From positions 124,001 through 188,000 of the forward strand of contig NZ_PYFW01000008.1 of NCBI RefSeq assembly GCF_003020125.1: a stretch of 64,000 nt of DNA, read 5' to 3'. The notes under the pieces were generated by a model. The model was not told the origin of the DNA. It saw only the letters and a list, made by a program, of their open reading frames with translations, and made no database searches. Position 1 is the first letter of the stretch, and every line of letters starts with the position of its first letter. Source of the DNA: Bradyrhizobium sp. MOS003. Lineage in GTDB: Bacteria; Pseudomonadota; Alphaproteobacteria; Rhizobiales; Xanthobacteraceae. This document shows positions 17,867 to 26,205 of the stretch, piece by piece. Both the position numbers and the translations under genes were made by a program.

Positions 17867-19066
17867 ATGGGGCCGCTGAAGGGCGTCAAGGTCGTCGACA
17901 TGACCACCGTGCTGATGGGGCCTTACGCGACCCAGATGCTCGGGGACTACGGCGCAGATGTCGTCAAGGTGGAATCGCTCGACGGCGACGTCACCCGCCT
18001 GATCGGCCCGATGCGCCACGCCGGTATGGGTCCGGTGTTCCTCAACACCAACCGCAGCAAGCGCTCGATCTGCCTCGATCTCAAGAAGCCCGCGGGCCGC
18101 GAGGCGGTGCTGCGGCTGCTGAAGGACGCCGACGTATTGGTCTACAACGTCCGCCCGCAGGCGATGGCGCGGCTTCAGCTCGGCTACGACGTCGTCTCCG
18201 AGATCAATCCGCGCCTGGTCTATGCCGGCGTGTTCGGCTTCGGCCAGGACGGGCCTTATGCGGCAAAGCCCGCCTATGACGATCTGATCCAGGGCGCCAC
18301 CGCGCTGCCGGCCTTGATGGCGCAGACCGGCGACGGTGTGCCGCGCTACGTGCCGAATGCGCTGGTCGACCGCATCGTCGGCCTCACCGCGGTCGGCGCG
18401 ATCTGCGCCAGCCTCGTCCATCGCGACCGCACCGGCCGCGGCCAGCGGGTCGACATCCCGATGTTCGAGACCATGGCGGGCTTCGTCATGGGCGACCACA
18501 TGGGCGGGCTCACCTACGAGCCGCCGCTCGACAAGGGTGGCTATGCCCGCCACCTCTCGCGCGACCGCAGGCCTTACAAGACCTCGGACGGCTATCTCAG
18601 CGTCATCGTCTACAACGACAAGCAGTGGGAGAATTTCTTCAAGGCGACGGCGCGCGATGATCTGCGCGCCGATCCCAAATTCGCGACCTTCGCCGGCCGC
18701 GCCGCGAACATCGACGTCGTCTATGCCGAGCTCGCGCGCATCTTCGAGACGCGCCCCACCGCCGAATGGATCGACCTGCTGACCAGGGCCGACGTGCCTG
18801 TGATGCCGATGCATGATTTGCAGGGTGTGCTCCACGACGAGCATCTGGAGGCGACGAAGTTCTTCCCGGTCGTGAATCATCCGACCGAGGGGCCGATCCG
18901 CAGCATGAAGGTGACGGCGACCTGGTCGGAAACCGAGGCAGAGCCGGTGCGGCTGGCGCCGCGGCTGAACGAGCATGGCGCGGAGATTCTTCGCGAGATC
19001 GGATACTCCCCAGACGAGTTCGCCGCCATGGTCCGCGACGGCATCACGCGATCAGTGCCGGAGTAG
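17867..19066 (+). CDS. CaiB/BaiF family III CoA-transferase
   Basis: A 399-residue family III CoA-transferase or alpha-methylacyl-CoA racemase relative. The N-terminal LKGVKVVDMTTVLMGPYATQ style, VVKVESL, the probable catalytic Asp138 in AYDDLIQG and the C-terminal GEHTxEIL-like segment (NEHGAEILREIGY) are present. These enzymes move CoA between acids or racemise acyl-CoAs. I start at ATG 17867 (GGGAGTG upstream) rather than the in-frame ATG at 17837. It lies between two thiolase-fold genes and probably activates an acid degraded by them. Confidence 0.88.
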   Translation: MGPLKGVKVVDMTTVLMGPYATQMLGDYGADVVKVESLDGDVTRLIGPMRHAGMGPVFLNTNRSKRSICLDLKKPAGREAVLRLLKDADVLVYNVRPQAMARLQLGYDVVSEINPRLVYAGVFGFGQDGPYAAKPAYDDLIQGATALPALMAQTGDGVPRYVPNALVDRIVGLTAVGAICASLVHRDRTGRGQRVDIPMFETMAGFVMGDHMGGLTYEPPLDKGGYARHLSRDRRPYKTSDGYLSVIVYNDKQWENFFKATARDDLRADPKFATFAGRAANIDVVYAELARIFETRPTAEWIDLLTRADVPVMPMHDLQGVLHDEHLEATKFFPVVNHPTEGPIRSMKVTATWSETEAEPVRLAPRLNEHGAEILREIGYSPDEFAAMVRDGITRSVPE

Positions 19067-19090
19067 GGGGTGACAATAGCTCTCTCATCC

Positions 19091-19198
19091 GTCATTCCGG
19101 GGCGCGCCCTCTTGGGCGCGCGCCCGGAATCCATTCCTCCTCCGCACATGCCGCTCGATGGATTCCGGGCTCGGCCCTTCGGGCTGCCCAGGAATGAC
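19091..19198. repeat. Palindromic intergenic repeat, family B, copy 1
   Basis: About 108 bp bounded by GTCATTCC and GGAATGAC, containing inverted GGGCGCGCCC-type and ATCCATT / GATGGATTCCGGGC segments. Related copies are at 20714, 47731 and, degenerate, 61374. It ends just before the ribosome site of the next gene. Confidence 0.85.
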
Positions 19199-19212
19199 AG
19201 GGAGGAGAGAAC

Positions 19213-20349
19213 ATGAGCTTTATCACCGGCGTCGGCCTCACGCCGTTCGGCAAGCATGAAGGCTCGTCCTCGCTCGACCTGATGAGCCAGGCGGCACAAG
19301 CAGCGCTCGACGACGCAGGCCTGAAGCGCTCCGACATCGACGGCATTCTGTGCGGCTATTCCACCGTCTCGCCCCACATCATGCTGGCGACCGTGTTCGC
19401 CGAGCACTTTGGCATTCGCCCGTCTTATGCGCATGCCGTACAGGTCGGCGGCGCCACGGGGCTCGCGATGACGATGCTCGCGCATCATCTCGTCGAAGCA
19501 GGCGTCGCGCGCAACGTGCTCGTCGTCGCCGGCGAGAACCGTCTCACCGGGCAGAGCCGCGACGCCTCGATCCAGGCGCTGGCGCAGGTCGGCCATCCCG
19601 ACTACGAGGTGCCGCTGGGCCCGACCATCCCCGCCTATTACGGCCTCGTCGCCACGCGCTATATGCACGAATACGGCGTGACCGAACGGGACCTCGCCGA
19701 GTTCGCGGTGCTGATGCGCGCCCACGCCTGCACCCATCCCGGCGCGCAATTCCAAGAGCCCATCACCGTCGCCGACGTCATGGACTCGAAGCCGGTTGCG
19801 ATGCCGCTCAAGCTGCTCGATTGCTGCCCGGTGTCCGACGGCGGCGCGGCTTTCATCATCAGCCACGAACGGACCGGCGAGGCGGGCGTGCGCATCCGGG
19901 GCTGCGCCCAGGCTCACACGCATCAGCATGTCACGGCGGCGCCGGCACTCAGCGAGCTCGGTGCGGAAATCTCGATCGCGCGCGCCAAGGAAGCCACGGG
20001 CCTGGAGATCTCCGACGTGCGCTACGCCGCGATCTACGACAGCTTTACGATCACGCTCGCGATGCTGCTGGAGGACCTCGGCCTTGCCGGCCGCGGCGAG
20101 GCCGCAGCCCGCGTGCGATCAGGCCATTTCAGCCGAGACGGCGCGATGCCGCTGAACACCCATGGTGGCCTGCTCAGCTACGGCCATTGCGGCGTCGGCG
20201 GCGCGATGGCGCATCTGGTCGAGGCGCATTTGCAGATGACGGGGCGGGCGGCTTCCCGCCAGGTGCGCGACGCCTCGATCGCGCTGCTGCATGGCGACGG
20301 CGGCGTGCTGTCGTCGCACGTGAGCATGTTCCTGGAGCGGGTGCGATGA
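19213..20349 (+). CDS. Thiolase-like protein with altered catalytic motifs
   Basis: A 378-residue thiolase-fold protein in which each catalytic motif is altered. The position of the nucleophilic Cys is Gly80 (QVGGATG), HDCF is YDSF (275-278), and GHP is GHC (324-326). It cannot act as an ordinary thiolase. Ltp2-like aldolases of steroid side-chain breakdown also lack the thiolase Cys, use tyrosines and need a DUF35 partner; here the next gene encodes DUF35 and overlaps by 4 bp (ATGA). An aldolase or other acyl-CoA role is therefore an inference. GGAGGAGAGA precedes the ATG. Confidence 0.85.
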   Translation: MSFITGVGLTPFGKHEGSSSLDLMSQAAQAALDDAGLKRSDIDGILCGYSTVSPHIMLATVFAEHFGIRPSYAHAVQVGGATGLAMTMLAHHLVEAGVARNVLVVAGENRLTGQSRDASIQALAQVGHPDYEVPLGPTIPAYYGLVATRYMHEYGVTERDLAEFAVLMRAHACTHPGAQFQEPITVADVMDSKPVAMPLKLLDCCPVSDGGAAFIISHERTGEAGVRIRGCAQAHTHQHVTAAPALSELGAEISIARAKEATGLEISDVRYAAIYDSFTITLAMLLEDLGLAGRGEAAARVRSGHFSRDGAMPLNTHGGLLSYGHCGVGGAMAHLVEAHLQMTGRAASRQVRDASIALLHGDGGVLSSHVSMFLERVR

Positions 20350-20705
20350 GCGGGCGAATCGTGGACTGGACCAGGGGCGAGGAGGCCATCACCTACCAGA
20401 CCTGCGGCGACTGCGGCCATGTGCAGTATTTCCACCGCGCCTTCTGCGGGGCGTGTGGCGAATCGAATCCGCGCGAGCAGCGCGCCAGCGGCAAGGGCAC
20501 AGTGTACGCGACCTCGCTGGTCTGCCGCGCCGCGACGCCTGAGACCCGCGCTCACGTGCCCTACAACATCTTGCTGGTCGATTGCGCCGAGGGCTTTCGG
20601 ATGATGGCTCACGGTGAGAACGATCTTGCTATCGGCGATACGGTCACCGCGAGCTTCAGGCCGTTTGCCGGCAAGCTCGTGCCGTTCTTCACGAAGGAAA
20701 CGTAA
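20346..20705 (+). CDS. DUF35 / OB-fold protein with rubredoxin-like zinc ribbon
   Basis: A 119-residue protein with four cysteines, Cys20, Cys23, Cys34 and Cys37 (CGDCGHVQYFHRAFCGAC), making a zinc ribbon, then an OB-fold region (about 45-115) with GKGTVYATSLV and GDTVTASF. DUF35 proteins act as acyl-CoA-binding partners of thiolase-like enzymes. Its ATG overlaps the stop of the thiolase-like gene, so the two are probably made in equal amounts and form a complex. Confidence 0.88.
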   Translation: MSGRIVDWTRGEEAITYQTCGDCGHVQYFHRAFCGACGESNPREQRASGKGTVYATSLVCRAATPETRAHVPYNILLVDCAEGFRMMAHGENDLAIGDTVTASFRPFAGKLVPFFTKET

Positions 20706-20713
20706 GTGGATTC

Positions 20714-20817
20714 GTCATTCGGGGGCGGTCAGACGACCGAGCCTGGAACGGGTATTCTGGGCCTGGCCTGCCAGGGCCGCGCTTTGCGCGGTCCCGGGAG
20801 AGCCACCCCGGAATGAC
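20714..20817. repeat. Palindromic intergenic repeat, family B, copy 2
   Basis: About 104 bp from GTCATTC to GAATGAC, with an internal GGCCTGCCAGGGCC-like dyad and GACCGAGCCTGGAAC core. It begins 8 bp after the DUF35 stop and may serve as its transcript end. Confidence 0.8.
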
Positions 20818-20844
20818 GAAAACTCTTGCTAACGCAACTCCAAC

Positions 20845-20946
20845 TCAACGCCCGTAGAACAAGATGCTGGCGATGACGAGCATCGCTGTCACCGCCAGCA
20901 TATGCGCGAGCGCTCCCGAGGCCGCCCCCTTGGTGGCTTCCTTCAT
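20845..20946 (-). CDS. 33-residue single-helix membrane protein
   Basis: A very small frame starting at ATG 20946 that reads MKEATKGAASGALAHM, followed by a hydrophobic helix (LAVTAMLVIASILFYG) and a terminal Arg. A ribosome site GGGAG lies eight bases before the ATG (CTAGGGAGAAAAGGC). The N-terminus has two Lys and the C-terminus one Arg, so a single membrane span is plausible. I do not recognise a family. Support comes from the ribosome site, the amphipathic-to-hydrophobic layout and its isolation between a repeat and a divergent gene. Confidence 0.5.
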   Translation of the reverse strand: MKEATKGAASGALAHMLAVTAMLVIASILFYGR

Positions 20947-21217
20947 GCCTTTTCTCCCTAGACTTGGGCGTGACTCATCGTTGTGCGGCTAGCGCACCCG
21001 ACGGCCAATTGTTTTACTCGGAACACCCCATTTGCGAGTACTCACCGCGATGTGTCCCCACGCGGCGAATATCGACTATCTCAGGGTCGATCAGCAATGC
21101 GGCGGCATTTTGACTCGATGTTGTTGCTCCCAAGGACGCGCAAGAATAGAGTTTCGCGGAACTTTCGCCGCTGGCGACAAAAAGCATCAAAAATTCAGGG
21201 AAAACTTCAGGAAAATC
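20947..21217. other. Intergenic region between divergent genes
   Basis: This 271-bp gap lies between the start of the 33-residue protein and the carboxymuconolactone-decarboxylase-family gene. It is less GC-rich than its surroundings and should hold their promoters. I see no convincing gene, repeat or dyad in it. Confidence 0.5.
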
Positions 21218-21745
21218 ATGGCCCGCATCGATTACAGCGACCTGTCCAAGGCATCCGATCGCACCCGCGAAATTCTCGACAAGAATCGCAATGCCAACAT
21301 CTTCCGCATGATGGCGCACTCGCCGAGTTACTTCGAGCAGTACTGCCGTTTGGGCGGCGCCATCCGCCACAAGGGTGAGCTCGATCCGGTCGTGCGCGAG
21401 CTCGCGATCACCCGCACCGGCATCTTGTGCGAGGCACCGTACGAGATCGTCGCACACAAACGGATCGGCAAGAATTTCGGCGTCACCGACGCTCAGAACG
21501 AGGCGCTCGAGAACTGGCAGGCCGCGACCTGCTTCGACGAGGTCCAGCGCGCCGCGCTCGCCTTCACCGACGAGATCGTGAAGCTGAAGAAGCCGACCGA
21601 CGCGACCTTCAAGTCGGTCGCAGCAAAACTGACGCCGGCCGCGCTGGTCGAGTTGCAGCTTTCGGTCGGCTTCTACATCATGACCTCGAAATTCCTGGAG
21701 ACGTTCGAGATCGATCTTCAACCCGTCACCGAAGTGGTGGGCTGA
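21218..21745 (+). CDS. Carboxymuconolactone decarboxylase family (AhpD-like) protein
   Basis: A 175-residue all-helical protein of the CMD/AhpD fold. The region ELAITRTGILCEAPYEIVAHKRIGK is the family core, of which I can point to TRTGILCEAPYE and AHKRIG. The CxxC pair of AhpD is not intact (one Cys only), so peroxidase activity is unlikely and a decarboxylase/hydrolase-like or unknown role is more probable. I chose ATG 21218 (CAGGA upstream) because the longer frame from 21032 adds a Cys-rich, unlikely N-terminus. The next gene follows by about 26 bp. Confidence 0.85.
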   Translation: MARIDYSDLSKASDRTREILDKNRNANIFRMMAHSPSYFEQYCRLGGAIRHKGELDPVVRELAITRTGILCEAPYEIVAHKRIGKNFGVTDAQNEALENWQAATCFDEVQRAALAFTDEIVKLKKPTDATFKSVAAKLTPAALVELQLSVGFYIMTSKFLETFEIDLQPVTEVVG

Positions 21746-21771
21746 TCGAAGCACCGCGATGAGGGATGCCG

Positions 21772-22074
21772 ATGACGATCGATGAATATGCGGCCTGGGC
21801 CGCGAGCGTCGCGAAAGTCGATGAGCATCCCTCCAACGAGCGGCTGTCCTATCTCGGGCTCGGCCTGGCCGGTGAGGCCGGCGAGGTCGCCGAGCACATC
21901 AAGAAGCTGCTGCGCGACGACTGGCTCGACAAGGCGGGGCTCGTCGATGAGCTCGGCGATGTCATCTATTACTGGGCCTGCCTGTGTGCCGCGACCGGCC
22001 AGCAGCCATCCGAACTGCTCATGGCAAGCGCCGCCAAGATCAAGCGGCGGCTGAGCGAGGCGGCGAGCCGGTAG
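21772..22074 (+). CDS. MazG-like nucleotide pyrophosphohydrolase domain protein
   Basis: A 100-residue single-domain MazG-like protein. The metal-binding glutamates are in GEAGEVAEHIKK (Glu35, Glu38) and Glu60/Asp63 in DELGDVIYY, which is the EExxE...ExxD arrangement. Such proteins hydrolyse nucleoside triphosphates or modified nucleotides to monophosphates and pyrophosphate. ATG 21772 is favoured over 21766 because GAGGG then sits at normal spacing. It follows the CMD-family gene closely and may share its transcript. Confidence 0.85.
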   Translation: MTIDEYAAWAASVAKVDEHPSNERLSYLGLGLAGEAGEVAEHIKKLLRDDWLDKAGLVDELGDVIYYWACLCAATGQQPSELLMASAAKIKRRLSEAASR

Positions 22075-22112
22075 AGAACGGCGCCAACTGAAGACAAGAC
22101 AGCTTCCACAGC

Positions 22113-22195
22113 GTCATGGCCGGGCTCTTCCCGGCCATCCACGTCTTGCAAGCGGTAAGAAGAGCGTGGATGCCCGGGACGAGCCCGGGCATGAC
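22113..22195. repeat. Palindromic intergenic repeat, family D
   Basis: About 83 bp bounded by GTCATGGCCGGGC and GCCCGGGCATGAC, with inner ATCCACG / CGTGGAT arms. It fills the gap between converging genes (MazG-like and glutaminase fusion) and may act as a two-way transcription end. Confidence 0.85.
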
Positions 22196-22224
22196 GACGT
22201 CTTGCGGAGCAAGGTCGACAGTCA

Positions 22225-24072
22225 TCACGTCGACGTCAGGATATCCACCTTGGCATTGGCCACGATCAGGCGATCGGCCAGTAGTTTCGCCAGGTTGCGC
22301 ATGATGCGCTCGCTGGCGTGCGGGTGCTGCTCGCGGAAGCGCTCGAAATCTTTCAGCGGGACTTCGTACGCCGTCGCGGCCATGTCGGCGAAGACGTCGG
22401 CCGAGCGCGTCGGCTCCAGCAGCGCCATCTCGCCAAAGGCCATACCGGCGGTGAGCGTTGCCAGTCGTACGCCGTCGGGCAAGGTGACGTGCACCGCGCC
22501 GCTGCGCAGAAAGAACAGCGAATTGGCGGGATCGCCCGTGGTGAGAATCTTGGCGCCGGACTGATAGGTGCGGATGGTGCAGATCGATGCGAGGTCCGTC
22601 AGCTCGTCCTCGCCGAGGCCCTCGAGCAGGGGCTGCTCGGCAAGTTCGGTGGTCTCGTGGAAGTCGATCGAGCCGCCATAGCGGTAGACGATCTGATCTT
22701 CGGCCCATTCGATCGCGGTGTCGAGCAGATAGAAGTCGCGGACGTTCTTCAGCTCGGCGGTCCATTCCCGCAGCGTATCCCATTCCCTCGATGCGCGCCT
22801 GACGCCTGACAGCACCACCGTCACGTTGAGTGCGGCGAGCTCCTCGAACGCTTCGGCGACCAGCCGCGCGCCGGCGCGGGTGGTGGAGGTGACGCGGTGG
22901 AGATCGAAGATCACGAATTGGGGACGGGGCCGGGCGGCGAGCCGCCGGGAGACGTAGTCCACCGCCGACAGCGACAGCGTGCCGACCAGCTCGATGATCC
23001 GCACCTCCTGCTCATGGGCGGCGAGGATCTCGCGCTCCTGCGGCCGCCGTACGCGACGTGACGGGCTCTTGCCGATGTCGTAGTCGGCGATGACGGCGTT
23101 GCGGGCGTCGTCGCTGCGGTTGAGCATGTGCAGGTCGTAATGCGCCGACAACGCCTCGCAGACCTTGATGCCGCGCACGCTGTTGCCGTGCTTGTCGAGC
23201 TTCGGCGAATAGCTGCCGAGCCCGAGGCGGGCGGGGAGAGCGGCGAGGATGCCGCCGCCGACGCCGCTCTTGGCGGGGATGCCGATCCGGTAGATCCATT
23301 CGCCGGCATAGTCGTACATGCCCGAGGATGTCATCACCGACAGCGTGCGGGAGATCGCGTAGGCGCTCAACACCTGCTCGCCCGTGACCGGATTTACGCC
23401 GCGATTGGCGAGCGTTGCCGCCATCACCGCGATGTCGCGCGCGGTGACCAGCACCGCGCATTGCCGGAAATAGACGTCGAGGACGCCTGCGACGTTGTCC
23501 GAGATCACCGCATTGGTCTTCAGGAGGTAGCCGATGGCGCGGTTGCGGTCGCCGGTCTGGCTCTCCGAGCCGTAGACGGCTTCGTCCACGGCGAGATCGC
23601 GGCCTGCGAAGCGGCTCAGCGCGAGGCGGATCTGTTCGAAGGCCTCGGGCCCCTTGCTGTCGTAGATCAACCCGGTGCAGGCGATCGCGCCGGCATTGAC
23701 CATCGGGTTGAACGGATGGTTGTCGGCGTTGAGCCGGATCGAGTTGAAGGGATCTCCCGACGGCTCGACGCCGATCGCGCTCTCGACCCGGCCTGCACCG
23801 AGCAGGTCCAGCGCCAGCGCGAACACGAACGGCTTCGACATGGACTGGATGGTGAAGGGCACTCTGGTGTCGCCGACTTCGTAGACATGGCCGTCCAGTG
23901 TCGCGAGGCTGATGCCAAAACAGGCAGGATCAGCCTTGCTCAGTTCGGGAATGTAATTGGCGACACTGCCTGAAGTTTCGGCAGAGAATTCGTTGAGGCA
24001 ATTGTCCAGAAACCGCAGCAAGGGCGGCTTCGAGCGGGTCCAGGCGGCGGCGAGAGGCGAGAGTGGGGTCAT
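22225..24072 (-). CDS. glsA: Glutaminase fused to STAS and cyclic-nucleotide-binding domains
   Basis: A 615-residue three-domain protein. The glutaminase domain (about 20-305) has the beta-lactamase-fold catalytic Ser77-x2-Lys80 in QSMSKPF and hydrolyses glutamine to glutamate and ammonia. A STAS domain follows (about 345-450, with VIFDLHRVTSTTRAG), then a cyclic-nucleotide-binding domain (about 475-590, with LFFLRSGAVHVTL and FGEMALLEPTRSADV). Typical GlsA proteins are only about 310 residues. The ATG at 24072 is chosen over a TTG at 24093. It is 21 bp downstream of the TRAP permease stop, so it is probably co-transcribed with the transporter. Confidence 0.92.
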   Translation of the reverse strand: MTPLSPLAAAWTRSKPPLLRFLDNCLNEFSAETSGSVANYIPELSKADPACFGISLATLDGHVYEVGDTRVPFTIQSMSKPFVFALALDLLGAGRVESAIGVEPSGDPFNSIRLNADNHPFNPMVNAGAIACTGLIYDSKGPEAFEQIRLALSRFAGRDLAVDEAVYGSESQTGDRNRAIGYLLKTNAVISDNVAGVLDVYFRQCAVLVTARDIAVMAATLANRGVNPVTGEQVLSAYAISRTLSVMTSSGMYDYAGEWIYRIGIPAKSGVGGGILAALPARLGLGSYSPKLDKHGNSVRGIKVCEALSAHYDLHMLNRSDDARNAVIADYDIGKSPSRRVRRPQEREILAAHEQEVRIIELVGTLSLSAVDYVSRRLAARPRPQFVIFDLHRVTSTTRAGARLVAEAFEELAALNVTVVLSGVRRASREWDTLREWTAELKNVRDFYLLDTAIEWAEDQIVYRYGGSIDFHETTELAEQPLLEGLGEDELTDLASICTIRTYQSGAKILTTGDPANSLFFLRSGAVHVTLPDGVRLATLTAGMAFGEMALLEPTRSADVFADMAATAYEVPLKDFERFREQHPHASERIMRNLAKLLADRLIVANAKVDILTST

Positions 24073-24093
24073 CGCCTCTCTTGTGCAACGCAA

Positions 24094-26172
24094 TCAGGGT
24101 ACGCGCAACCCGTTCGGCACCATGGTCTGCCGTCGGACCAGCAGCAGGGCGAGCAGGACCGTGGGCAGGAGGATGCCAAGGCCGAGCAGCGTCACCTGCA
24201 TCTGCGACAGCGGCATGATCCCGCCGCCCGGCGTTGCCACCACGAAGCCGCCGATCACCAGCAGCACGCGGATCGGCCATTCGAGGCCGCCTGCGCCGCG
24301 GAGATCCCCGACGAAGGGCTGGTAGCCCTGGATGCCGCCGCAGATGAACAGCGTGCCGAACGCAGCGAGTCCCATCAGGCCGAGGCCGGCCAGATACGGG
24401 CTCGGCCCCTGCAGCACCAGCGCCGGATTGAGCACGAAGAAGAACGGGATGAAATAGATGATGCTGCCGACCCACATCGATTCCCAGCCCGTCTTCATCG
24501 CCGGCGAGCCGGCAATGCCGGCAGCGGCGAAGGAGGCGATCGCGACCGGCGGCGTGATCGACGACAGCATGCCCCAATAGAAGATGAACATGTGCACCGC
24601 CATCTTGTTCAGCCCGAGCTTTTCCAGCGCCGGCGCGACCAGGATGGCCAGGAAGATATAGCAGGCCGTCGTCGTCAGCCCGAGGCCGAGGATGAGGCTG
24701 GTGAGCGCGCACATGCCGAGCAGCAGAAACGGATTGTCGCCGGCAATATGCAGGAGGTCGTTGGCAAGGCTCGACACCACGCCGGTCATCGAGAACGCGC
24801 CGATCAGCAGGCCGCATCCGGCGAGAATGCCGACCAGCTCGACGAAGGTGCGGCCGTTGACCTCCAAGAATTTACCGATGGTCGCAAAGGTCCAGCGCGT
24901 ATCCTTGGAGAAGAGCTGGTTGAGCACCAGCAGCAGGGCGGTAGCGTAGAACGGCGCGTGGCTCTCGCGCTTGAAGTAGAGCAGCATCACGATCAGCAGC
25001 GCGATGACGAACACGTAATACCAGCCGTCCTTGATCGTATCCATGATCCGCGGCAGCTCGGCGCGCGGAATGCCCTTCAGCCCATGGCGCGCGGCGTAGG
25101 AATCGACCTGCATGAACAGCCCGATATAATAGAGCACGGCCGGAATGATCGCGGCGAGCGCGACGTCGGCGTAGTTGACATTGAGGAATTGCGCGATCAC
25201 GAAGGCGGTCGCGCCCATCACCGGCGGCGCCAGCACCGCGCCGGTGGAGGCGCAGGCCTCGATCGCGGCGGCATAGGAGGCGCGGAAGCCGCTCTTCTTC
25301 ATCACGGGGATGGTCATGGTGCCGGCGGTCAGCACGTTGGAGATGATCGAGCCCGACATCATGCCGAGCAGGCCGCTGGCAAAGATGCAGACCTTCGCCG
25401 CGCCGCCGCGGAACGTGCCGCACAGCGCAAAGGCGAGGTTGATGAAGAACTTTCCAGCGCCGGTCATCATCAGCGCAGTGCCGAACACCAGGAAGCCGAT
25501 CACGGTGTCGGCGAAGGCCTGGATGGGGATGCCGAGCAGGCTCTCGCCGGACAGCACGTGATAGGCGGTTGCCTGCTCCAGTGTCGATTGCGTGCCGCGG
25601 AACGGCCCGAGCCAGCCGGATTCGGCGAACAGCGGATAGAGCGTGAAAGGGAGCACGCTCAACAGCAGGCTCCAGCCGCCGGTGCGGCGCAGCGCCTCCA
25701 TCAATATCGCCCACATCACGAGGCCCGCCGCGATCACGTTGGTCGGCGCGCCGCCGAATTCCCAACCGGCTTCCGCCGCCTTGCGTACGCTCGACATCAG
25801 GAGCAGCGCCGCGGCGAAAGTCGCGACGAACAGGACGAGGTCGTACCAGGGAATGCGGTCGAGCGGCGCACGATTCGTGCCCGGAAAGATCAGGAAGGTG
25901 AACGGCAGCATCAACGCGATCAGGAGATAGAAATATTCCGTGTTGAGCTGGGTGTAGCCGATGAAGAAGCGCAGCGAGAATTGCTGGTTGATGCAGAGCA
26001 GGATCGTCGCCGCGGTCGCCGCCACCAGCGCCCAGCGCCACGCGCCGCGCAAGGTGCGCACGCGCGTCACCTCCGCTTCCTGCATGTTGGCGGCGGCGCC
26101 GTGCGGATCGTCGAACACGACCCGCTTGGGCTCGTCTTGCGGGGCGATGGAGGTGGAAACAGAAGACATCAT
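24094..26172 (-). CDS. TRAP transporter fused permease (TAXI type, small and large membrane subunits)
   Basis: A 692-residue polytopic protein combining the DctQ-like and DctM-like subunits in one chain, as TAXI-TRAP systems do. Many hydrophobic helices are present; hallmark segments are GKFFINLAFALCG, GLLGMMSGSIISNVLTAGTMTIP (seen as MMSGSIISNV) and ACASTGAVLAPPVMGATAFVIA (seen as GAVLAPPVMGA). It uses an ion gradient with a periplasmic binding protein to import an organic acid or amino acid. The two ATGs at 26172 and 26169 are equivalent. The binding-protein gene ends 33 bp upstream. Confidence 0.94.
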   Translation of the reverse strand: MMSSVSTSIAPQDEPKRVVFDDPHGAAANMQEAEVTRVRTLRGAWRWALVAATAATILLCINQQFSLRFFIGYTQLNTEYFYLLIALMLPFTFLIFPGTNRAPLDRIPWYDLVLFVATFAAALLLMSSVRKAAEAGWEFGGAPTNVIAAGLVMWAILMEALRRTGGWSLLLSVLPFTLYPLFAESGWLGPFRGTQSTLEQATAYHVLSGESLLGIPIQAFADTVIGFLVFGTALMMTGAGKFFINLAFALCGTFRGGAAKVCIFASGLLGMMSGSIISNVLTAGTMTIPVMKKSGFRASYAAAIEACASTGAVLAPPVMGATAFVIAQFLNVNYADVALAAIIPAVLYYIGLFMQVDSYAARHGLKGIPRAELPRIMDTIKDGWYYVFVIALLIVMLLYFKRESHAPFYATALLLVLNQLFSKDTRWTFATIGKFLEVNGRTFVELVGILAGCGLLIGAFSMTGVVSSLANDLLHIAGDNPFLLLGMCALTSLILGLGLTTTACYIFLAILVAPALEKLGLNKMAVHMFIFYWGMLSSITPPVAIASFAAAGIAGSPAMKTGWESMWVGSIIYFIPFFFVLNPALVLQGPSPYLAGLGLMGLAAFGTLFICGGIQGYQPFVGDLRGAGGLEWPIRVLLVIGGFVVATPGGGIMPLSQMQVTLLGLGILLPTVLLALLLVRRQTMVPNGLRVP

Positions 26173-26205
26173 CGACCCCGCGCGTGGGCAGTTGAACGTT
26201 ACAGA

